Shown: positions 28,406 through 37,302, counted from the first letter of the stretch. The stretch is 64,000 nucleotides of DNA from Enterobacter hormaechei ATCC 49162 (GCF_001875655.1 NZ_MKEQ01000001.1:682001-746000), one strand, 5' to 3'. Numbers and translations: made by a program. The notes: a model not told the origin generated them from the letters alone.

Positions 28406-29626
28406 TTAGCCCTGAAGCAAGCGAATCAGCAACGAGCCGTTGTACATCGCATCTTTTACCAGCGCGGCACCGGCCATCGTGCCCTGGTTGGAAAATTGCG
28501 TACTCTCGACCACGATATTTTTGCTATAAGCGGGCAGCGCCTGCTGGTTGATGCAGGCGGAAATCGCCGGAAAGAGGATATCCGCCGCCTGGCTGAGCGG
28601 GGAGCCAATCAATATTTTTTGCGGGTTAAACAGGTTCACCATAATGGCCAGAATGCGCCCGACATTATTGCCCACGCCGGTAATGATGTCCTTCGCCAGC
28701 AGATCGCCCTGCCTTGCCGCCGTGCACAGGGCGTCGACGCTCAGCGGTTGCCCGTGCAGCGTGGAGCTCATCGACTGGCTGAGCCGCACCTGCGCCAGTT
28801 CCAGCACGCTTTCGACGCTGGCAATTGTCTCCAGACAGCCATGGTTACCGCAGTAGCAGCGTTTTCCGTACGGATCGACCTGCGTATGGCCGATCTCCAC
28901 CAGGCTACTGCTGCCAGCATGCAACAGACGCCCGTCGGTGATCACACCAGCGCCAACGTTGTGGTCAATCACCACCTGAATCACGTCCCGCGCGCCACGG
29001 GAGGCGCCAAACAGCGCCTCCGCCATTGTCCAGGCGCTGATATCATGCTGAATATAGACCGGCACACCGGTGTGGTTTTCCAGCACTTCGCCCAGCGGCA
29101 TCTCTTTGACGTTTTCATAAAACGGCATGCGGTGCACAATGCCATTTTCAGTATCAATAATTCCCGGCAGGGTGATCGCAATCGCGGTTAAACGTTCAAG
29201 GCGCTGCTGATGACGAATAAAGAACTGGTCGATATGGGTCAGAATGGCATCGAGAAGGGGTTGCTCTGCATCGAGCGGGAGGTCCAGCCGGTCTTCCACC
29301 ACCAGCTTGCTGCTGAGGTCGCGTAGCGCCAGGAAGATCTCCCCACGGCTGATGCGCAGTGACAAATAATGCCAGGCTTCCGTTTCCACCACCAGCCCGA
29401 CCGCCGGACGGCCACGGCTGCCCGGCTCCTGAATTTCTGTCTCCTGGACCAGATGGGCTTCCAGCATTTCGCGGACAATCTTGGTAATACTGGCGGGTGC
29501 CAGTTGTGCCAGGCGCGAAAGATCGATACGCGAAACCGGACCAAGCTGATCAATCAGGCGATAAACGGCGCCCGCGTTGGTCTGCTTGATCTGATCGATA
29601 TGCCCTGGCTGACTATCAGCAACCAC
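28406..29626 (-). CDS. mlc: global sugar-metabolism repressor Mlc (DgsA)
   Basis: 406 residues from the GTG at 29626, exactly the E. coli length and start (VxAxxQPGHIDQIKQTNAGAVYRLIDQLGPVSRIDLSRL), with AGGGAG seven bases upstream. N-terminal winged helix-turn-helix; C-terminal ROK domain with the zinc-binding HTQVDPYGKRCYCGNHGCLETIAS. Mlc represses PTS genes such as ptsG and manXYZ and is sequestered by unphosphorylated EIICB-Glc at the membrane. Confidence 0.96.
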   Translation of the reverse strand: MVADSQPGHIDQIKQTNAGAVYRLIDQLGPVSRIDLSRLAQLAPASITKIVREMLEAHLVQETEIQEPGSRGRPAVGLVVETEAWHYLSLRISRGEIFLALRDLSSKLVVEDRLDLPLDAEQPLLDAILTHIDQFFIRHQQRLERLTAIAITLPGIIDTENGIVHRMPFYENVKEMPLGEVLENHTGVPVYIQHDISAWTMAEALFGASRGARDVIQVVIDHNVGAGVITDGRLLHAGSSSLVEIGHTQVDPYGKRCYCGNHGCLETIASVESVLELAQVRLSQSMSSTLHGQPLSVDALCTAARQGDLLAKDIITGVGNNVGRILAIMVNLFNPQKILIGSPLSQAADILFPAISACINQQALPAYSKNIVVESTQFSNQGTMAGAALVKDAMYNGSLLIRLLQG

Positions 29627-29747
29627 CTCGTACTCCCTTATTTTCGAGCTTCGAAATAAACTGAGGGCTATGGTGAAGCACTTCAATGGCTGACGTCAAA
29701 TTTTTACTTAGCCATGTGATTTACTGCACATTTTTGCCCGCTTTTCC

Positions 29748-30653
29748 CTATAAATAACGCCCGTGAGAAGCGGTAATTAACTGTTCTTTGAAACGCTGTG
29801 CCGCATGGCTCTGCTCATGATGTTTAGACCACACCAGCCACATCTCCGAGACCGCATCCTGCTCGGCAATCGTCACCCAGCGCATTTCCGGCAGTTGCAC
29901 CCGTTTAAACGAGGCCGGAAGAATCGACACGCCAAGCCCTGCGGCAACGAGACCAATGATCGTCATGGCTTCCCCCACCTCCTGCGCGATAGTCGGGACA
30001 AGGCCATATCGCCGCATCAGACCCAGAATATCGTCGTACAGCCCGGTACCTACCTGTGGATCAAAAAAGACAAACGGCTCTTTCGCCAGTTCAGCCAGCG
30101 TGACGCTGTGCTGCGCGGCGAGCGGATGATCCCGGGGGATCATCGCCATCAGCGGTTCGCGCAGGATCACCTGCCACGCCAGGGTATCGGGCAACTGGGT
30201 GTTACGCATCAGCCCCAGGTCGAGCGAGCCTTCATTAAGCGGCGCTATTTGCTCCCGGGTATTTATTTCGCGCGTCTGAATATGCACATCCGGAAAGTGA
30301 CGGCGAAACGAGGATAGCGTTTCTGAAACGGCGCTGATAAAGGGGGCCGATGACGTAAAGCCGATGCGCAACTCCCCCGCCTCACCGAGATAAAGCCGTT
30401 CCGCTCTGGCGGCGGCGTCCTGCACCATGCTCAGGATCTGTCGACTATCAGCGAGAAACTGTTTTCCCGCCGCCGTCAGGCTCACGCTGCGGTTGGTTCG
30501 CGCCAGCAGACGCGCCCCTACCTGCTGCTCCAGGATCTGGATCTGCTGGCTTAGCGGTGGCTGGGAGATATTCAGCCTGGCCGCCGCACGACCAAAATGC
30601 AGTTCTTCGGCAACGGCGACAAAATAGCGCAGATGGCGCAGCTCGATATTCAT
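29748..30653 (-). CDS. ynfL: LysR-family regulator YnfL
   Basis: 301 residues, a strong match to E. coli YnfL (MNIELRHLRYFVAVAEELHFGRAAARLNISQPPLSQQIQ; TGLYDDILGLMRRYGL). N-terminal helix-turn-helix, C-terminal effector domain. It is divergent from ynfM, separated by 122 bp, and is probably its regulator. The effector is unknown. Confidence 0.92.
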   Translation of the reverse strand: MNIELRHLRYFVAVAEELHFGRAAARLNISQPPLSQQIQILEQQVGARLLARTNRSVSLTAAGKQFLADSRQILSMVQDAAARAERLYLGEAGELRIGFTSSAPFISAVSETLSSFRRHFPDVHIQTREINTREQIAPLNEGSLDLGLMRNTQLPDTLAWQVILREPLMAMIPRDHPLAAQHSVTLAELAKEPFVFFDPQVGTGLYDDILGLMRRYGLVPTIAQEVGEAMTIIGLVAAGLGVSILPASFKRVQLPEMRWVTIAEQDAVSEMWLVWSKHHEQSHAAQRFKEQLITASHGRYL

Positions 30654-30775
30654 ATTTATAAAGTATCATTTGAGATTATTAATATATTAGACAGAATATT
30701 TACATTTGTCCTACCCTAATCTTGTGGTCATACCCGTCACCAGAAACCACGGGGATGTATAAGCAAGGATTATGT

Positions 30776-32029
30776 GTGAGCCGTACAACAACTATTGATA
30801 TCGCACCGGCCAGCGACATCGATGATTTACCCGCAGCACCGCAGCCGGTTCAGTTTATAAAACGTGGTACTCCCCAGTTTATGCGCGTCACGCTGGCGCT
30901 CTTCTCAGCGGGTCTCGCCACTTTCGCCCTGCTCTACTGCGTTCAGCCGATCCTGCCCGTTTTGTCGCATGAATTTGGCGTGTCGCCAGCCAGCAGCAGT
31001 ATTTCGCTCTCCATTTCAACCGGGATGCTGGCGATTGGTCTGCTGTTCACCGGGCCACTTTCGGATGCCATCGGGCGTAAGCAGGTCATGGTAACGGCGC
31101 TCATGCTGGCATCCGTGTGCACCTTGCTTTCTACCATGATGACCAGCTGGCACGGCATTCTGGTCATGCGCGCGCTGATTGGATTATCCCTCAGCGGCGT
31201 GGCGGCGGTCGGGATGACCTATCTCAGCGAGGAGATCCACCCGAGTTTCGTGGCCTTCTCCATGGGGCTGTACATCAGCGGGAACTCTATCGGCGGGATG
31301 AGCGGACGCCTGCTCAGCGGTGTGTTTACTGATTTCTTTAACTGGCGCATTGCGCTGGCCGTTATCGGCTGCTTCGCCCTTGCTTCGGCGCTGATGTTCT
31401 GGAAAATTCTGCCGGAATCGCGTCATTTCCGCCCAACCTCCCTGCGTCCGAAGACGTTGTTTATCAACTTTCGCCTGCACTGGCGCGATCAGGGGCTACC
31501 CCGTTTGTTCCTGACCGGCTTCCTGCTGATGGGGTCGTTCGTGACGCTGTTTAACTACATTGGCTATCGATTGATGCTTTCCCCGTGGCATCTTAGTCAG
31601 GCATTGGTGGGTTTGCTCTCTGTGGCGTATCTCACCGGGACATGGAGTTCGCCAAAAGCGGGCGCCATGACCGCGCGCTTCGGCCGTGGTCCGGTGATGC
31701 TGGTTTCCACCGCCGTGATGCTGTTCGGACTGCTGATGACGCTTTTCTCTTCTCTGTGGCTGATTTTTGCCGGAATGCTACTCTTCTCTGCTGGCTTCTT
31801 TGCCGCGCATTCCGTTGCCAGCAGCTGGATTGGCCCGCGCGCGCGCCGCGCTAAAGGTCAGGCTTCGTCCCTGTATCTGTTCAGTTACTATCTCGGTTCC
31901 AGCATTGCCGGTACGCTCGGCGGGGTGTTCTGGCATCACTACGGCTGGAACGGCGTGGGCGGATTTATCGCGCTGATGCTGTGCGCGGCGTTGCTGGTGG
32001 GCGCGAGCCTGCATAACCGTCTGAAATAG
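30776..32029 (+). CDS. ynfM: MFS transporter YnfM
   Basis: 417 residues from the GTG at 30776, exactly the E. coli length and start (SRTTT), with AAGGA about eight bases upstream. Twelve membrane helices. DHA1-type motifs GPLSDAIGRKQVMVTALML and YLSEEIHPSFVAFSMGLYISGNSIGGMSGR. E. coli YnfM is a putative efflux pump, reported as an arabinose or drug exporter candidate; the substrate here is not known. Divergent from ynfL, and followed by a strong terminator that closes the backbone segment before the hcp module. Confidence 0.93.
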   Translation: MSRTTTIDIAPASDIDDLPAAPQPVQFIKRGTPQFMRVTLALFSAGLATFALLYCVQPILPVLSHEFGVSPASSSISLSISTGMLAIGLLFTGPLSDAIGRKQVMVTALMLASVCTLLSTMMTSWHGILVMRALIGLSLSGVAAVGMTYLSEEIHPSFVAFSMGLYISGNSIGGMSGRLLSGVFTDFFNWRIALAVIGCFALASALMFWKILPESRHFRPTSLRPKTLFINFRLHWRDQGLPRLFLTGFLLMGSFVTLFNYIGYRLMLSPWHLSQALVGLLSVAYLTGTWSSPKAGAMTARFGRGPVMLVSTAVMLFGLLMTLFSSLWLIFAGMLLFSAGFFAAHSVASSWIGPRARRAKGQASSLYLFSYYLGSSIAGTLGGVFWHHYGWNGVGGFIALMLCAALLVGASLHNRLK

Positions 32030-32041
32030 ATTAACTTTATC

Positions 32042-32076
32042 CCCCGCATGAACGTAATTGTGCGGGGCTTGTTTTT
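32042..32076 (+). terminator. ynfM terminator
   Basis: CCCCGCA and TGCGGGG form a perfect 7-bp stem with a 12-nt loop, followed by CTTGTTTTT. Confidence 0.88.
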
Positions 32077-32083
32077 GACGTTA

Positions 32084-32112
32084 ATTATGCTTAATTTAAA
32101 ATTAAGCATAAT
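32084..32112. repeat. perfect 12-bp AT-rich inverted repeat upstream of hcp
   Basis: ATTATGCTTAAT and ATTAAGCATAAT are perfect complements around TTAAA. The element lies right after the ynfM terminator and 88 bp before the hcp start. It is AT-rich with no T tract, so it looks more like an operator or a junction scar than a terminator. Confidence 0.5.
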
Positions 32113-32200
32113 CAATGTGTTATTACCATTTCGTGTATTTATCACCCTTCCCTCTCTCTGTAAGCTCATCGACTCCATTCTATGAAAAGAGGGATTTAAA

Positions 32201-32683
32201 ATGGCTATTCCAGGCAACATGTGGTTGTACGATGACGGTGGTGCACTGATCAAAGGCGGTTGCGACGTACAGCAGAGGGAGTACAGCATTGAATTTAAAG
32301 GTTTTCACCATAATCTTTCCACGCCGACCGATAATCTGACAGGTAAACCTACAGGTAAGCGCATCCACTCCCCGATGATGATTGTTAAGGAATTCGATTA
32401 CTCATCACCCTATCTCTATAAAGCAGTCGCCACTGGTCAAGCTCTGCAAAAAGCCGAACTCAAGTTCTACAAGATTAATGATGCAGGTCTGGAAGCGGAG
32501 TACTTCAATATTCTTCTCGAGGACGTGCGGATTGTTTCGGTATCACCTGCAATGGCCGCGCCGGGCGACAATAATAACAACCACCTCGAAACGGTTGAAT
32601 TGCGCTACGAGAAAATCACATGGAAACATAACGATGGAAATATCATTTTCTCTGACGCATGGAATGAGCGGGCGACAGCGTAA
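32201..32683 (+). CDS. hcp: type VI secretion tube protein Hcp
   Basis: 160 residues, full length for the Hcp family: MAIPGNMWLYDDGGALIKGGCDV, the beta-barrel core HSPMMIVKEFDYSSPYLYKAVATGQALQKAELKFYKIND, and the C-terminal LRYEKITWKHNDGNIIFSDAW. Hexameric rings form the inner tube expelled by the T6SS, and small effectors travel inside the ring. No other structural T6SS gene lies nearby, so this is an orphan hcp that brings its own downstream cargo. It is preceded by an inverted repeat. Confidence 0.92.
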   Translation: MAIPGNMWLYDDGGALIKGGCDVQQREYSIEFKGFHHNLSTPTDNLTGKPTGKRIHSPMMIVKEFDYSSPYLYKAVATGQALQKAELKFYKINDAGLEAEYFNILLEDVRIVSVSPAMAAPGDNNNNHLETVELRYEKITWKHNDGNIIFSDAWNERATA

Positions 32684-32696
32684 CTGGGGTATAGGT

Positions 32697-33146
32697 ATGG
32701 ATACAACGGAAGAGATTAACGGAACTTATTTCTACAGAGGCCATTCAAACGTCACTCCGGGCGAGTTACTTGAGATTATTTTTCTGGAGGAATTCTGTAT
32801 GGAGTTGGGGATAGATGCCGTTTCTGGTGCGGCTATTTTGGGTGGGCAACCGTGGCTAGGTACTCGGGCAAAACCTAAAGGCGCTACTCTGGGGACAAGC
32901 GTTGTTTCAAAGTACGCTCGAATAATTTTACGGGACGCACGTCTTCCTTTCGGGATAAAGATCCCCACACCCGTTGGAGTCAGGATGCAGTCAACTAACA
33001 AACTTGCGGCAGTCATTGGCCGCTACATTCCCTGGTTGGGGTGGGCCTCCCTTGCACTTACCCTTCATCGAGTTTCAACGCGTACGCAAGAAAAATACAA
33101 TTTAATTGCACGACCAAAAGATCGCATAGCGTGGACATCTTTCTAA
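32697..33146 (+). CDS. putative Hcp-carried effector, unknown family
   Basis: 149 residues from the ATG at 32697, which has GGGGT upstream and starts 13 bp after the hcp stop; an earlier in-frame ATG at 32664 lies within hcp. Not assigned to a named toxin family. Visible features: N-terminal YFYRGHSNVTPGELLEIIFLEEF; a glycine-rich central part (SGAAILGGQPWLGTRAKPKGATLG); a hydrophobic stretch near residues 115-133 (VIGRYIPWLGWASLALTL); and a basic C-terminus. The hydrophobic segment would fit a membrane-active toxin. The effector role is inferred from its position between hcp and a coupled DUF1493 gene. Confidence 0.6.
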   Translation: MDTTEEINGTYFYRGHSNVTPGELLEIIFLEEFCMELGIDAVSGAAILGGQPWLGTRAKPKGATLGTSVVSKYARIILRDARLPFGIKIPTPVGVRMQSTNKLAAVIGRYIPWLGWASLALTLHRVSTRTQEKYNLIARPKDRIAWTSF

Positions 33147-33475
33147 TGAGTATTGTAGACGACGTATTATTTATGTTTCGGGATGAAATTCCAGGCTATC
33201 TGGATGACCATTGGAAAGAGGTTCCGCTTGAACTCGATTCTGATTTATTCGGTTCACCCGGCGATGACCTTCACGATGCGTTAAACCGGTACGAGAAAGA
33301 GTTTAACGTGGATTTATCTGGTGTTAACTGGTCTCGTTATTTCCCCTGGCAGAACACACCATTACTACAGCGCTGGTTTAAGCTTAAACGGGAAGAGGTG
33401 GAAGCAACCCGCATCCCGTTAACCGTAAGAATGTTTGCTGAGTCCGCAAAAGCTGGAAAATGGCTCTACGACTGA
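33146..33475 (+). CDS. DUF1493-family protein, probable immunity partner
   Basis: 109 residues from the ATG at 33146. The first base overlaps the previous stop (TAATG), so it is translationally coupled to the putative effector. It is acidic, with LDSDLFGSPGDDLHDALNRYEKEFNVDLSGVNWSRYFP and LTVRMFAESAKAGKW, typical of DUF1493 proteins, which have an acyl-carrier-like fold and often lie beside T6SS cargo genes. Immunity is inferred from arrangement only. Confidence 0.7.
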   Translation: MSIVDDVLFMFRDEIPGYLDDHWKEVPLELDSDLFGSPGDDLHDALNRYEKEFNVDLSGVNWSRYFPWQNTPLLQRWFKLKREEVEATRIPLTVRMFAESAKAGKWLYD

Positions 33476-33481
33476 ATTGAT

Positions 33482-33498
33482 AGGGGCTTCACGCCCCT
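33482..33498 (+). terminator. hairpin at the end of the hcp module
   Basis: AGGGGC-TTCAC-GCCCCT, a perfect 6-bp stem directly after the DUF1493 gene. No T run follows, so termination strength is doubtful. Confidence 0.4.
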
Positions 33499-33575
33499 GA
33501 CATCAAAAGTGCACGGTTCCTCTTTAAATCGCGTTACACTCCCCAGACACTTTCAACCGAACGAGAACAATAACT

Positions 33576-35063
33576 ATGCAGAAAAACGTTTCTTATCAAC
33601 AACTCACCCGCACCTTCCAGCGCCTCTCCCGCTTCTCTCACCTCTCCTCCATCGCCAGCTGGGACATGTTTACCATGATGCCGCCCGGCGGCAGCGCCGC
33701 GCGCGGTGAAGCGCTGGCGGAGATGAGCGTTCTGCAACATCAGATCCTGACCGATAAAAAAGTGGGTGAATGGCTGGCGGCGGCGGCAGACGAAGATCTG
33801 AACGACGTTGAGCAGGCCAACCTGCGTGAAATGACGCGCCACTACCAGCAGGCCACTTTACTGCCGGAATCGCTGGTGGAGGCCAAATCGCTGGCGGGCA
33901 GCAAGTGTGAACACGCCTGGCGCACTCAGCGTCCGGCCAACGACTGGCTGGGTTTTTCAGCCAACCTGAAAGAGGTGGTGAAACTCAGTCGTGAAGAAGC
34001 CCGCCTGCGCGCCGAGGCCAAAGGCTGTACGCCTTACGACGCGCTGCTGGATATTTTCGAACCCGACATGACCAGCGCCCGCCTGGATGGGCTATTTGGC
34101 GATCTGAAGTCCTGGCTGCCGGAGTTACTGGCAAAGGTTGTGGAAAAACAGGCGCAACGATCGTTCGTTCCGCCACAGGGTCCCTTCCCGACCGCCACCC
34201 AGCGCGAGCTGGGCCTGGAAGCGATGAAAATGCTTGGCTTCGATTTTAACGGCGGTCGTCTGGACGTAAGCGCCCACCCGTTCTGCGGCGGCGTGCCGGA
34301 AGATGTGCGTATTACCACGCGTTACGACGAAGATGAACTCCTCAGCGCGCTTTTCGGCGTGATCCACGAAACCGGACATGCCCGCTACGAGCAAAACCTT
34401 CCGCGAGCGTGGGCCGGTCAGCCCGTTGCGCTGGCGCGCTCTACGGCGATCCATGAATCCCAGAGTCTGTTCTTTGAAATGCAGCTGGGCCGCAGCGACG
34501 CTTTCCTTAAGCATCTGCTTCCGGCGGTGCATGCCCGTTTCGGCAGTCAGGCGGCATTCAGTGAAGAGAATTTTATTGGCTGGAACCAGCGGGTTAAGCC
34601 GGGATACATCCGCGTTGATGCGGATGAAGTGAGCTACCCGGCACACGTGGTGCTGCGCTATGAGATCGAACGCGCGCTGATCAATGGCGAAATTGAAGTG
34701 GATGACATTCCCGCGTTATGGGATGAGAAAATGCAGGCATGGCTTGGGTTATCCACCAAAGATAACTATCGCAACGGCTGTATGCAGGATATCCACTGGA
34801 CCGACGGCGGTTTTGGCTACTTCCCGTCTTACACGCTGGGAGCAATGTATGCGGCACAGCTGTTCCATGCCGCTAAAACTGCGCTGCCCGGGTTGCAGGC
34901 ATCCATTGCCGCGGGTGACTTCTCGGCGCTGTTCGACTGGCTGCGTCAGAATATCTGGCAGCACGGCAGCCGTTTCAGCACATCGCAGTTAATCACTCAG
35001 GCCACGGGTGAAGATCTGAACATCCGTTACTTCCGCGAACACCTGACGTCCCGCTACCTGTAA
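33576..35063 (+). CDS. M32 family carboxypeptidase (carboxypeptidase Taq type)
   Basis: 495 residues, normal length for the family. Zinc site HETGH (residues 264-268) with the downstream glutamate in AIHESQSLFFEMQLGR. Other family blocks: WDMFTMMPPGGSAARGEALAEMSVL, and IHWTDGGFGYFPSYTLGAMYAAQLF near the C-terminus. A cytoplasmic metallocarboxypeptidase of broad specificity that removes C-terminal residues. Absent from E. coli K-12 at this place. A GC-rich hairpin follows. Confidence 0.93.
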   Translation: MQKNVSYQQLTRTFQRLSRFSHLSSIASWDMFTMMPPGGSAARGEALAEMSVLQHQILTDKKVGEWLAAAADEDLNDVEQANLREMTRHYQQATLLPESLVEAKSLAGSKCEHAWRTQRPANDWLGFSANLKEVVKLSREEARLRAEAKGCTPYDALLDIFEPDMTSARLDGLFGDLKSWLPELLAKVVEKQAQRSFVPPQGPFPTATQRELGLEAMKMLGFDFNGGRLDVSAHPFCGGVPEDVRITTRYDEDELLSALFGVIHETGHARYEQNLPRAWAGQPVALARSTAIHESQSLFFEMQLGRSDAFLKHLLPAVHARFGSQAAFSEENFIGWNQRVKPGYIRVDADEVSYPAHVVLRYEIERALINGEIEVDDIPALWDEKMQAWLGLSTKDNYRNGCMQDIHWTDGGFGYFPSYTLGAMYAAQLFHAAKTALPGLQASIAAGDFSALFDWLRQNIWQHGSRFSTSQLITQATGEDLNIRYFREHLTSRYL

Positions 35064-35070
35064 CCGAACG

Positions 35071-35091
35071 CGCCGGGGTGCTGCCCCGGCG
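35071..35091 (+). terminator. GC-rich hairpin after the M32 carboxypeptidase
   Basis: CGCCGGGG-TGCTG-CCCCGGCG is a perfect 8-bp stem eight bases after the stop. Only TTGT follows. It lies just before the RstA box of asr. Confidence 0.6.
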
Positions 35092-35094
35092 TTG

Positions 35095-35163
35095 TACATA
35101 TGGTTACACGCCGATACCAATCACTCACGGAAACCCCGAATTTACAGGGATATAGTCATCTCA
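35095..35163 (+). promoter_or_regulatory. RstA-dependent promoter of asr
   Basis: TACATATGGTTACA (35095-35108) is a perfect match to the RstA box TACATNTNGTTACA. A -10-like TATAGT lies at 35151-35156, placing the box centre near -61. E. coli asr is activated by RstA under acid conditions. Confidence 0.85.
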
Positions 35164-35212
35164 ACGGCCCCGCAGTGGGGTTAAATGAGAAACCAAATTC
35201 GAGGGTATGAAA

Positions 35213-35518
35213 ATGAAAAAAGTATTAGCTCTGGTTGTTGCCGCTGCTATGGGTCTGTCTTCTGCTGCATTCGCGGCTGAAACTACCGCCACCGCAGCGC
35301 CTGCGGCATCCACCGCGGCTCCGGCCAAAACGGTTCACCATAAAAAACATCACAAAGCGGCTAAACCAGCGGCAGAACAGAAAGCGCAGGCCGCGAAAAA
35401 GCACCACAAAAAAGCGGCTAAACCTGCGGTAGAGCAGAAAGCCCAGGCAGCTAAAAAGCATCACAAAAAAGCGGCAAAACACGAAGCGGCTAAACCTGCT
35501 GCACAGCCAGCAGCGTAA
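35213..35518 (+). CDS. asr: acid shock protein Asr
   Basis: 101 residues from the ATG at 35213; GAGGG lies seven bases upstream, and the earlier ATG at 35207 is too close to it. Signal peptide [20 protein letters not shown]. The mature part is extremely basic and low-complexity (Lys, His, Ala), with two copies of a 19-residue unit. Asr is processed in the periplasm and is needed for growth at moderate acidity; it is probably intrinsically disordered. Followed by two hairpins. Confidence 0.95.
   Translation: MKKVLALVVAAAMGLSSAAFAAETTATAAPAASTAAPAKTVHHKKHHKAAKPAAEQKAQAAKKHHKKAAKPAVEQKAQAAKKHHKKAAKHEAAKPAAQPAA
35357..35470 (+). repeat. two tandem 57-bp units inside asr
   Basis: Units 35357-35413 and 35414-35470 each encode [19 protein letters not shown] with only a few base differences. 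Copy number of this unit probably varies among strains through slippage. Confidence 0.8.
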
Positions 35519-35533
35519 GAGTACAAGCTTAAC

Positions 35534-35551
35534 CGTGCCCTTCGGGGCACG
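35534..35551 (+). terminator. first hairpin after asr
   Basis: CGTGCCC-TTCG-GGGCACG: perfect 7-bp stem with a stable UUCG tetraloop, no T run. Probably a transcript-stabilising stem. Confidence 0.55.
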
Positions 35552-35561
35552 TTGGTAAACC

Positions 35562-35597
35562 GGCGCTGAACGGGTTTGCGGTCAGCGCCGTTTTTTT
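35562..35597 (+). terminator. asr intrinsic terminator
   Basis: GGCGCTGA and TCAGCGCC form a perfect 8-bp stem followed by GTTTTTTT. A canonical terminator between asr and ydgU. Confidence 0.9.
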
Positions 35598-35610
35598 ATC
35601 CGGAGGGCGT

Positions 35611-35694
35611 ATGCTGCGGCGCTATCGGTTTGAGTTCATTCTTATCCTGCTAATTTTATGCGCGCTCATCGCCAGCCACTTTTATCTTTCCTGA
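35611..35694 (+). CDS. ydgU: small membrane protein YdgU
   Basis: 27 residues, the same length as E. coli YdgU, with the pattern MLRRYRFEF, then a single hydrophobic helix, then SHFYLS. Basic residues at the N-terminus favour a cytoplasmic N-terminus. GGAGGG precedes the ATG by a few bases. It sits between asr and ydgD, as in E. coli. The function is unknown; read-through past the asr terminator could express it. Confidence 0.85.
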   Translation: MLRRYRFEFILILLILCALIASHFYLS

Positions 35695-35796
35695 ATGTAG
35701 CACGCTGATTTTACTCCCACTTTCTCGCCGTCGCGTCTATAGTATTTTCATAGGGTTCACTTTTAATAATCATAATTACCCCCACCAGAGTGTGAT

Positions 35797-36618
35797 ATGC
35801 GTAAATCTGTTGTGTTATTACTTGGAACGTTTAGCCTTTTTGCTGGCTTTTCACATGCGGATGATGGCGATGATGACGCCATTAGCGCTAAAGAGGTAAA
35901 GACGCTGTTTTTTGGTCATGACGATCGTACGCGTGTCACCGATCCTACCGACTCGCCCTGGGATGCCATCGGGCAACTGGAAACCGCCAGCGGCAACTTA
36001 TGTACCGCAACCCTCATTACGCCACGCCTTGCGCTGACGGCGGGTCATTGCCTGTTAATGCCGCCTGAAGGTAAACCGGATAAAGCGATCGCCCTGCGCT
36101 TTGTGTCGCAAAAAGGGATATGGCGCTACGAAATTCACGGTATTGAGGGACGGGTAGATCCGTCGCTCGGTAAACGCTTAAAACCGGATGGCGACGGCTG
36201 GATTGTGCCGCCCGGGGCGGCATCCTGGGATTTCGGGCTGATCGTTTTACGTTATCCGCCGTCCGGGATCACCCCGCTGCCGCTCTTTGATGGCGATAAA
36301 GCCGCGCTCACCGCCGCCCTGAAAGCCGCCGATCGGAAGGTGACGCAGTCAGGCTACCCTGTTGATCACCTTGATTCGTTGTACACCCATACGGACTGCG
36401 TGGTGACGGGCTGGGCGCAAAACAGCGTGCTGTCGCATCAGTGCGATACGCTACCGGGTGATAGCGGATCGCCCCTGATGTTAAAAACCGATAACGGCTG
36501 GCAGCTGATTGGCGTTCAAAGCTCTGCTCCGGCAGCGAAAGACCGCTGGCGCGCCGATAACCGGGCGTTATCGGTGACCGGTTTTCGCGACAGGCTGGAA
36601 GCCCTGGCGCAACAGTAG
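35797..36618 (+). CDS. ydgD: trypsin-like serine protease YdgD
   Basis: 273 residues with a signal peptide (about 20 residues ending at SHA-DD). Catalytic triad regions: His in LTAGHC, Asp in the SWDFGLIVL segment, Ser in [10 protein letters not shown] cysteine pair in [18 protein letters not shown] matches the trypsin His-loop disulfide. It should be periplasmic or secreted; the natural substrate is unknown. It ends five bases before the convergent mdtI. Confidence 0.92.
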   Translation: MRKSVVLLLGTFSLFAGFSHADDGDDDAISAKEVKTLFFGHDDRTRVTDPTDSPWDAIGQLETASGNLCTATLITPRLALTAGHCLLMPPEGKPDKAIALRFVSQKGIWRYEIHGIEGRVDPSLGKRLKPDGDGWIVPPGAASWDFGLIVLRYPPSGITPLPLFDGDKAALTAALKAADRKVTQSGYPVDHLDSLYTHTDCVVTGWAQNSVLSHQCDTLPGDSGSPLMLKTDNGWQLIGVQSSAPAAKDRWRADNRALSVTGFRDRLEALAQQ

Positions 36619-36623
36619 GTCAC

Positions 36624-36953
36624 TCAGGCCAGTTTAATCATGATCATGCCAGCGTGCAGTAATGCCAGCCCTATCCAGCCTTTATTGTTTAAACGCTGCC
36701 CGAACATAATCCAGCCTGCCGCGAGGGTGGCGGCAATACCGAAGCCCCCCCACAGCGCATAGGCCACGGACAGATCGATGCCTTTCACCGCCTGTGACAG
36801 GGCGCTAAACGCCCCCAGAACCGCGGCAATCGATAACAGGCCGTAGACTTTGCGACGAAAACCGTCGGAGAACTTCAGAAAGACGTTGGCAATAATTTCC
36901 AGAACGATGGCGAAAGCCAGCCAGGCCGCGTGGATCCATTCAAACTGCTGCAT
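36624..36953 (-). CDS. mdtI: spermidine exporter subunit MdtI
   Basis: 109 residues, four membrane helices of the small multidrug resistance family. [32 protein letters not shown] carries the conserved membrane glutamate. Matches E. coli MdtI in length and sequence. It works as a heterodimer with MdtJ to export spermidine. Its start overlaps the 3' end of mdtJ by 14 bp. Confidence 0.95.
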   Translation of the reverse strand: MQQFEWIHAAWLAFAIVLEIIANVFLKFSDGFRRKVYGLLSIAAVLGAFSALSQAVKGIDLSVAYALWGGFGIAATLAAGWIMFGQRLNNKGWIGLALLHAGMIMIKLA

Positions 36954-37302
36954 GGGTCTGCTCCTTCTGCTGTTTTGCCGGTTTGCGTGTACCCGATTTA
37001 ATCAGCACGATACCTGCGACCAGGGTTGTCAGCCCGGCAATTTTCATTGTCGTCAGGGTTTCATCAAATAACATGACGCTGAACAGCGTAATCAATAAAA
37101 TGCCAATACCTTCCCACAATGCGTATGCCACGCCCAGCGCGATTTTTTTAACCGCGAAAGAGAGGAAAATATAGGAAAGCGTAATCATGACCAGCATTAA
37201 AATAAATCCGGTGCTGCCATCACTCACGCTTGCCCATTTCATCGACAAGGTGCCGGTAATTTCAGCGACGATAGCCAGAGCTAATAAAATCCAGTAAAAC
37301 AT
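36940..37302 (-). CDS. mdtJ: spermidine exporter subunit MdtJ
   Basis: 120 residues from the ATG at 37302, with AGGAG upstream; this start gives [25 protein letters not shown], matching E. coli MdtJ. Four membrane helices of the SMR family, including the conserved Glu in helix 1. The C-terminal tail is basic ([13 protein letters not shown]). Cotranscribed with mdtI. Confidence 0.95.
   Translation of the reverse strand: MFYWILLALAIVAEITGTLSMKWASVSDGSTGFILMLVMITLSYIFLSFAVKKIALGVAYALWEGIGILLITLFSVMLFDETLTTMKIAGLTTLVAGIVLIKSGTRKPAKQQKEQTHAAV

Noticed and set aside
32664..32696. Earlier ATG for the putative Hcp-carried effector, inside hcp
   Set aside because: In frame, but without a ribosome binding site; the ATG at 32697 after hcp has one and gives a compact operon.
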